Assembly (NCBI RefSeq): GCF_018918265.1
Contig: NZ_JAHLQC010000021.1
Span: 1-60,621 of the forward strand
Source of the DNA: Falcatimonas sp. MSJ-15
GTDB taxonomy: Bacteria > Bacillota > Clostridia > Lachnospirales > Lachnospiraceae
DNA length: 60,621 nt
Direction: 5' to 3'
Notes under the pieces: model-generated
Database searches by the model: none
Told to the model about the DNA's origin: nothing
Seen by the model: the letters and a program-made list of their open reading frames with translations, nothing else
Shown: positions 56,406 through 60,621 of the stretch, in pieces
Layout of the letters: each line of letters opens with the position of its first letter
Position numbering within the stretch: the first letter of the stretch is position 1
Program-made: the position numbers and the translations under genes

Positions 56406-57605
56406 TTATTTTACTAATGCTAATGTATCTCTTGCAATAGCTAATTCCTCATTTGTAGGTATTACACATAATTTAACTTTTGAATCAGGTGTTGAAATAA
56501 TACCTGGAACACCTACTGCTTTTTCACTTGCAGCTTCATCAAGTTTAATTCCAAGATATCCTAAATATTTGCATACCATTGGTCTTAACCATACTGCATT
56601 TTCACCAACACCTGCTGTAAATGTAATTGCATCTACACCATTCATTGCTGCTACGTATGAACCAATATATTTTGCTACTCTGTAAGCATATGCTTCAAGA
56701 GTCTGTGTTGCAATCTCATCGCCTTCGCTCATTGCTGCATTAAGATCTCTGAAGTCACTTGAAAGTCCATTTGATAATCCGTAGATACCTGACTTCTTAT
56801 TAAGTATATTAAGTACTTCTGAAACTGAAAGATTCTCATGATTGCAAAGGTACTCAATAATCGCTGGATCAAGGTCACCTGAACGTGTTCCCATTATAAG
56901 ACCTTCAAGTGGTGTAAGACCCATTGATGTATCTACACATTTACCACCGATTGAAGCTGAGATTGAAGCACCATTTCCAAGATGACATACAATAACTTTT
57001 GCTGTATCTTTATCAAGATTAGCAAATTTGATTGTCTCACCTGATACAAACATATGGCTTGTTCCATGGAAACCATATCTTCTGATGTGGTATTTTTCAT
57101 AATATTCACGAGGAATAGCATAAAGATATGCTTTAGGTTCCATTGTTCCACCAAAAGCTGTATCCCATACTGCTACGTTTGGCTTACCTGGCATAGCAGC
57201 TTCAGCTGCTTCGATACCGATTAAGTTAGCTGGGTTATGAAGTGGTCCAAGGTCAAAACATTCTCTTACTACCTTCTTAACATCTTCTGTTACAAGGCAT
57301 GATTCTTTGTATGCTTCACCTGCATGAAGTACTCTATGACCAACAGCAGCGATTGCATCTGTTGATTCGATTACACCATGTTCTTTATCAACAAGTGCAT
57401 CAAGAACAAGCTTAACAGCTACATTGTGATCTTTAATAGGTGTCTCGATTGCATATTTATCTTTTCCTGTTGGTTTATGTACTAAGTTTGAACCTTCAAT
57501 ACCAATTCTCTCAACAAGACCTTTTGCAATTACGCTTTCATCATCCATGTTGATAAGCTGATATTTAAGTGATGAACTTCCGCAATTTAATACTAAAATA
57601 TTCAT
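56406..57605 (-). CDS. ackA: Acetate kinase
   Basis: Converts acetyl phosphate and ADP to acetate and ATP. The 399-residue enzyme opens with VLNCGSSSLKYQL; GLTPLEGLIMGTRSGDLDPA and TFTAGVGENA are signature segments. AAGGAGAG precedes the ATG. It follows pta by 63 bp. Confidence 0.98.
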   Translation of the reverse strand: MNILVLNCGSSSLKYQLINMDDESVIAKGLVERIGIEGSNLVHKPTGKDKYAIETPIKDHNVAVKLVLDALVDKEHGVIESTDAIAAVGHRVLHAGEAYKESCLVTEDVKKVVRECFDLGPLHNPANLIGIEAAEAAMPGKPNVAVWDTAFGGTMEPKAYLYAIPREYYEKYHIRRYGFHGTSHMFVSGETIKFANLDKDTAKVIVCHLGNGASISASIGGKCVDTSMGLTPLEGLIMGTRSGDLDPAIIEYLCNHENLSVSEVLNILNKKSGIYGLSNGLSSDFRDLNAAMSEGDEIATQTLEAYAYRVAKYIGSYVAAMNGVDAITFTAGVGENAVWLRPMVCKYLGYLGIKLDEAASEKAVGVPGIISTPDSKVKLCVIPTNEELAIARDTLALVK

Positions 57606-57668
57606 TAGATAAACTCTCCTTATGTATATTATATTCTACCTGATTATCAGGTTGTTATTGGTTTATTA

Positions 57669-58661
57669 TTAGTTCTGAGCCTGTACAGCTGTGATAGCTA
57701 CAACGCCTACGATATCGTCAGCAAAGCATCCTCTTGAAAGATCATTAACTGGCATTGAAAGTCCCTGAAGAACTGGACCATAAGCACCTGCTTTTGCAAG
57801 TCTCTGTACTAATTTGTATCCGATATTACCTGCTTCAAGGCTAGGGAATACTAATGTATTAGCATGTCCTGCTACTTTGCTGCCTGGAGCTTTTGCTTCA
57901 CCAACACTTGGTACTAAAGCAGCATCTAACTGTAATTCTCCGTCTAAAGCAAGTTCAGGGAATTTTTCTTTTGCAATTCTTGTAGCTTCTGCAACTTTTG
58001 TTACATCATCATGTTTTGCACTTCCCTTTGATGAGTATGAAAGCATAGCAACTTTTGGTTCGCTTCCTACTAATAATTTGAATGATTCAGCTGAAAGACC
58101 TGCGACCTCAGCAAGTTTTTCTGAATCAAGATCTGTATTAACTGCACAGTCAGCAAATACAAATAATCCATTATCACCGAATTCACAATCTGGTACTTCC
58201 ATAAGGAAGAATCCTGATACGCTTCCGATACCTGGTCTTGTCTTTAATAACTGAAGTGCTGGACGGATTGTATTACCTGTTGAGTGGCATGCACCTGAAA
58301 CTGCACCATCAGCATCTCCACATTTGCACATTAAACATGCATAGTACATGTAATCTTTTTCCATCTGTTCTTTAGCCATCTCTGGTGTAACACCTTTTTT
58401 ACTTCTAAGCTCAACAAATTTATCAATATATTTCTGTTTATTTGGATCGTTAAATGGATCTACGATTGTAGCACCTGTTATGTCATAACCTTTACTATTT
58501 TCAGCAATCTCTTCTGGTGTACCGATAATGATAAGATTAGCGATACCTTCCTTTAATATTTTTTCTGCTGCCTCGAATGTTCTCTTGTCCATAGACTCTG
58601 GTAAAACGATAGTCTTTTTATCAGCTTTTGCTCTTTCTTTGATTTTGTCAATAAATGCCAT
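57669..58661 (-). CDS. pta: Phosphate acetyltransferase
   Basis: Converts acetyl-CoA and phosphate to acetyl phosphate. This 330-residue short form (no N-terminal regulatory domains) has TIVLPESMDKRTFEAAE and GAVSGACHSTGNTIRPALQ. AAGGAAGGAG precedes the ATG. Together with ackA it yields acetate and ATP. Confidence 0.97.
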   Translation of the reverse strand: MAFIDKIKERAKADKKTIVLPESMDKRTFEAAEKILKEGIANLIIIGTPEEIAENSKGYDITGATIVDPFNDPNKQKYIDKFVELRSKKGVTPEMAKEQMEKDYMYYACLMCKCGDADGAVSGACHSTGNTIRPALQLLKTRPGIGSVSGFFLMEVPDCEFGDNGLFVFADCAVNTDLDSEKLAEVAGLSAESFKLLVGSEPKVAMLSYSSKGSAKHDDVTKVAEATRIAKEKFPELALDGELQLDAALVPSVGEAKAPGSKVAGHANTLVFPSLEAGNIGYKLVQRLAKAGAYGPVLQGLSMPVNDLSRGCFADDIVGVVAITAVQAQN

Positions 58662-59088
58662 TATTACTGACTCCTTCCTTTAAATAAATTATCATTTTGT
58701 TATAATTCATAAGTACTCTTCTATACAAGTAACTTATCTAATGTTTTGCATGTCATAAAAATCAAAACTATGTTTCACTATATGAAATGCTTTTTTGACT
58801 TTTAACACCTGCACCTCCATATTTACATATTATAAACCAAATGTTTATTGTATACAAGAATATTTTGGTAAAAAAATTTAATTAATTTTTTAACAATGTT
58901 TTGATGTTGTATATTGTCTTTGTCTTTGTTAGACTATACTAATAAAAGAATTTTTTGATTTATTCTAAATATGAATATTTTGATTTATTTCAAATATGAA
59001 TATTGTACTTTTACCAGTTCATTATTTATAGTCATTATTTATATCAATCAATATTCACAATTAATTATTTATCCTGGAGGTGTTATTC
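58662..59088. promoter_or_regulatory. Divergent promoter region of pta and tmcAL
   Basis: On the minus strand TTGTAT (58857-58852), 17 nt and TATAAT (58834-58829) form a strong sigma-A-type promoter for pta-ackA, giving a 5' leader of about 160 nt. The plus-strand half is AT-rich with direct repeats of TTGATTTATT-type (58960-59000) and should hold the tmcAL promoter; I cannot place it firmly. Confidence 0.6.
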
Positions 59089-60408
59089 ATGTCTGTGGTT
59101 GGTCTTATTACCGAATATAATCCATTCCACAATGGACACAAATATCATATAGAACGTGCGAAAGAACTTACCGGTGCTGACAGTGCTGTCGTTGTAATGA
59201 GTGGCAACTTTGTACAACGTGGTGCACCAGCTTTTATCGATAAATATTCAAGAGCAAAAATGGCACTTAATAACGGAGCAGATCTCATCATCGAATTGCC
59301 TTATATCTATGCTAATTCCAGTGCTGAATATTTTGCAACAGGTGCTATTAATACTCTATATCAGCTTGGTGTTGATAAGCTCTGCTTTGGATGTGAAACA
59401 GATAATAGTGAGCTTCTCATGTCTATGGCAAAGCTCCTTGCTAATGAGCCTGCTCAATTAAGCAGTTGCATCAAGAAGTATTCTTCTATGGGATTATCCT
59501 ATCCATCAGCTCGTGCAAAAGCACTTGCAGAGTATACGAATAATGAACTTAGATGCAGTGATTCATCGCTTTACAATGATATTGACTTTAATTTTATCAA
59601 TAAACCAAATAATATATTAGCTATTGAATACTTAAAATGTATTATCAAAAATAAGCTTCCAATTAAACCTTATCCGCTAAAAAGAAAAGGAAATGAATTT
59701 CACAGCATTGAACTTGGAGATTTTGCAAGTGCATCTGCAATTCGTCATTTTTTTAACGCAGATAATTCTGATAGCATTAATTTAACTAATATTAATTCTA
59801 ATTTTATTAATGAAGATATATTATTAAGCGTTCCGACCGATGTAGCAAAGTTCTTTAAAGAGTATTATTTAGTTACTTTTCCTGTTACATCTGAACATTT
59901 TAAAGATCTTATATATTATAAGCTATTATCACTGCAGTCTGCCGGAGTTGATATTGCAAAATACTATGATGTCACTAATGATCTTGCTAATAGAATATAT
60001 AACCATCTTGGTTTTTCAATATCTTCACTTGATTCTTATATTAAGTCGTTAAATGCTAAAAATTACACTTATACTAGAATCGAGCGTGCGTTATTTCATA
60101 TTCTCTTAGATTATACAAAAGATGATTTTGAATCTTTTTCCGGCTCCACGCCATATATTAATGTGCTTGGCTTCAATAAAAACGGTCAGAAGATATTAAA
60201 AGATATTAAAAAGAACTCAGATGTCCTATTAATAACCAAAAAAAGTGATGCTAAAAAGAATCTGTCATCTGATGCATATAAAATATTTGAGTACGATCTT
60301 AAAGCAATGCGCTTATATAATCAGATTGTATATTCCACAAGTAATAATCCTGAACTTGCGGCAAAAGTTATATCAGATGACTACAGACGTGGTGTTATTA
60401 TTATTTAA
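59089..60408 (+). CDS. tmcAL: tRNA(Met) cytidine acetate ligase (TmcAL)
   Basis: Acetylates C34 of elongator tRNA(Met) using acetate and ATP. The nucleotidyltransferase motif is NPFHNGHKYH at the N-terminus, followed by VVMSGNFVQRG. At 439 residues it fits the YlbM family. The ATG at 59089 has GGAGG 8 nt upstream; the longer frame begins at a GTG. It is divergent from the acetate genes pta and ackA, whose product it could use. Confidence 0.95.
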   Translation: MSVVGLITEYNPFHNGHKYHIERAKELTGADSAVVVMSGNFVQRGAPAFIDKYSRAKMALNNGADLIIELPYIYANSSAEYFATGAINTLYQLGVDKLCFGCETDNSELLMSMAKLLANEPAQLSSCIKKYSSMGLSYPSARAKALAEYTNNELRCSDSSLYNDIDFNFINKPNNILAIEYLKCIIKNKLPIKPYPLKRKGNEFHSIELGDFASASAIRHFFNADNSDSINLTNINSNFINEDILLSVPTDVAKFFKEYYLVTFPVTSEHFKDLIYYKLLSLQSAGVDIAKYYDVTNDLANRIYNHLGFSISSLDSYIKSLNAKNYTYTRIERALFHILLDYTKDDFESFSGSTPYINVLGFNKNGQKILKDIKKNSDVLLITKKSDAKKNLSSDAYKIFEYDLKAMRLYNQIVYSTSNNPELAAKVISDDYRRGVIII

Positions 60409-60416
60409 CTAAAAAA

Positions 60417-60443
60417 TTTTACCCCTGCTCCTGACAAAGATCC
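60417..60443 (-). mobile_element. Orphan ISL3-type terminus just after tmcAL
   Basis: Read on the minus strand from 60443: GGATCTTTGTCAGGAG, then CAGGGGTAAAAT. It is a diverged copy of the terminus at 87-124 (about 31 of 35 positions over the wider match). No transposase lies to its left, since tmcAL ends only 9 nt away. It is a leftover IS end. Confidence 0.5.
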
Positions 60444-60453
60444 ACTAAAAAAT

Positions 60454-60489
60454 GGTTCTAAACTTTACTTGGGGGTAGAGTTTAGAACC
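60454..60489 (+). terminator. Hairpin at the left end of the second ISL3-type element
   Basis: GGTTCTAAACT and AGTTTAGAACC form an 11-bp perfect stem around a 14-nt loop containing GGGGGTAG, followed by TTTCATTTTT. It can end tmcAL transcription. The first arm through the loop also resembles an ISL3 terminus (GG-x-TCT, GGGGGTA at matching spacing), so the IS may begin at 60454. Confidence 0.5.
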
Positions 60490-60576
60490 TTTCATTTTTA
60501 TAAAAAAAGATAGGCATAAACAATCCCATAAGTTATAATTAAATCACCACAAAATAATCAACAAAGGAGAATGCTT

Positions 60577-60621
60577 ATGCCTAATACTAATTTTATATCA
60601 AATCTTCTAGAAATTAAAGAC
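60577..60621 (+). CDS. ISL3-type transposase, N-terminal fragment
   Basis: The frame MPNTNFISNLLEIKD starts at 60577 with AAAGGAG 7 nt upstream and runs off the window. NLLEIKD-type beginnings are typical of ISL3-family transposases. The 123-bp spacing from the candidate left end at 60454 fits such elements. Only 15 residues are visible. Confidence 0.5.
   Translation, partial: MPNTNFISNLLEIKD

Noticed and set aside
1..60621. tRNA or rRNA genes, prophage or integrase
   Set aside because: I searched for conserved tRNA T-arm patterns, rRNA motifs and phage structural or integrase genes and saw none.

Overview
The window is a low-GC chromosomal segment from an endospore-forming member of Clostridia. 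It is most likely a Lachnospiraceae gut anaerobe: it carries spo0A, spoIVB and all eight spoIIIA genes, an ackA-pta acetate pathway, an HPr-like protein, a sortase-type surface protein and IS605/ISL3-type mobile elements. The genus is not certain. Nearly every gene lies on the minus strand; only a DUF368 gene, tmcAL and the two IS fragments at the window edges are on the plus strand. No tRNA, rRNA, CRISPR array or prophage was recognised.

Layout. 1-124: right end of an ISL3-type insertion sequence. 230-9929: glgA, spo0A, a GH127 enzyme, a 1146-residue surface protein and truA. 10147-12420: a small membrane protein and a tnpB-only IS605-type element with palindromic ends. 12482-22665: a conserved housekeeping/sporulation block that reads, in transcription order, nusB, xseA, xseB, ispA, dxs, tlyA, nadK, argR, recN, spoIVB. 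22832-30641: an Asp23 gene and the spoIIIA operon, with a citrate synthase gene and its own terminator lying between spoIIIAA and spoIIIAB. 30751-36706: a DUF368 transporter, a frameshifted transglutaminase-like lipoprotein, class III fbp, an HD phosphohydrolase and a PTS-IIC-like protein.

36861-44777 is a polyamine operon (speA, speE, carboxynorspermidine dehydrogenase, nspC, aguA, aguB, MYG1). It converts arginine to agmatine, then to N-carbamoylputrescine and putrescine, and aminopropylates a diamine by the carboxyspermidine route. Upstream of speA lies the most striking non-coding feature: a promoter, eight consecutive hairpins in about 230 nt and an intrinsic terminator (about 45271 down to 44884). 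I read this as an unassigned structured RNA or a leader of the polyamine operon.

45678-60408: a small DUF6465-like protein, an HPr paralogue with an altered active site, ttcA, ilvA, ftsY-smc-rnc-acpP-plsX, rpmF-yceD, ackA, pta and tmcAL. The window ends inside a second ISL3-type transposase, so both edges coincide with IS copies. Start codons were moved to match ribosome binding sites where the longest frame was implausible.
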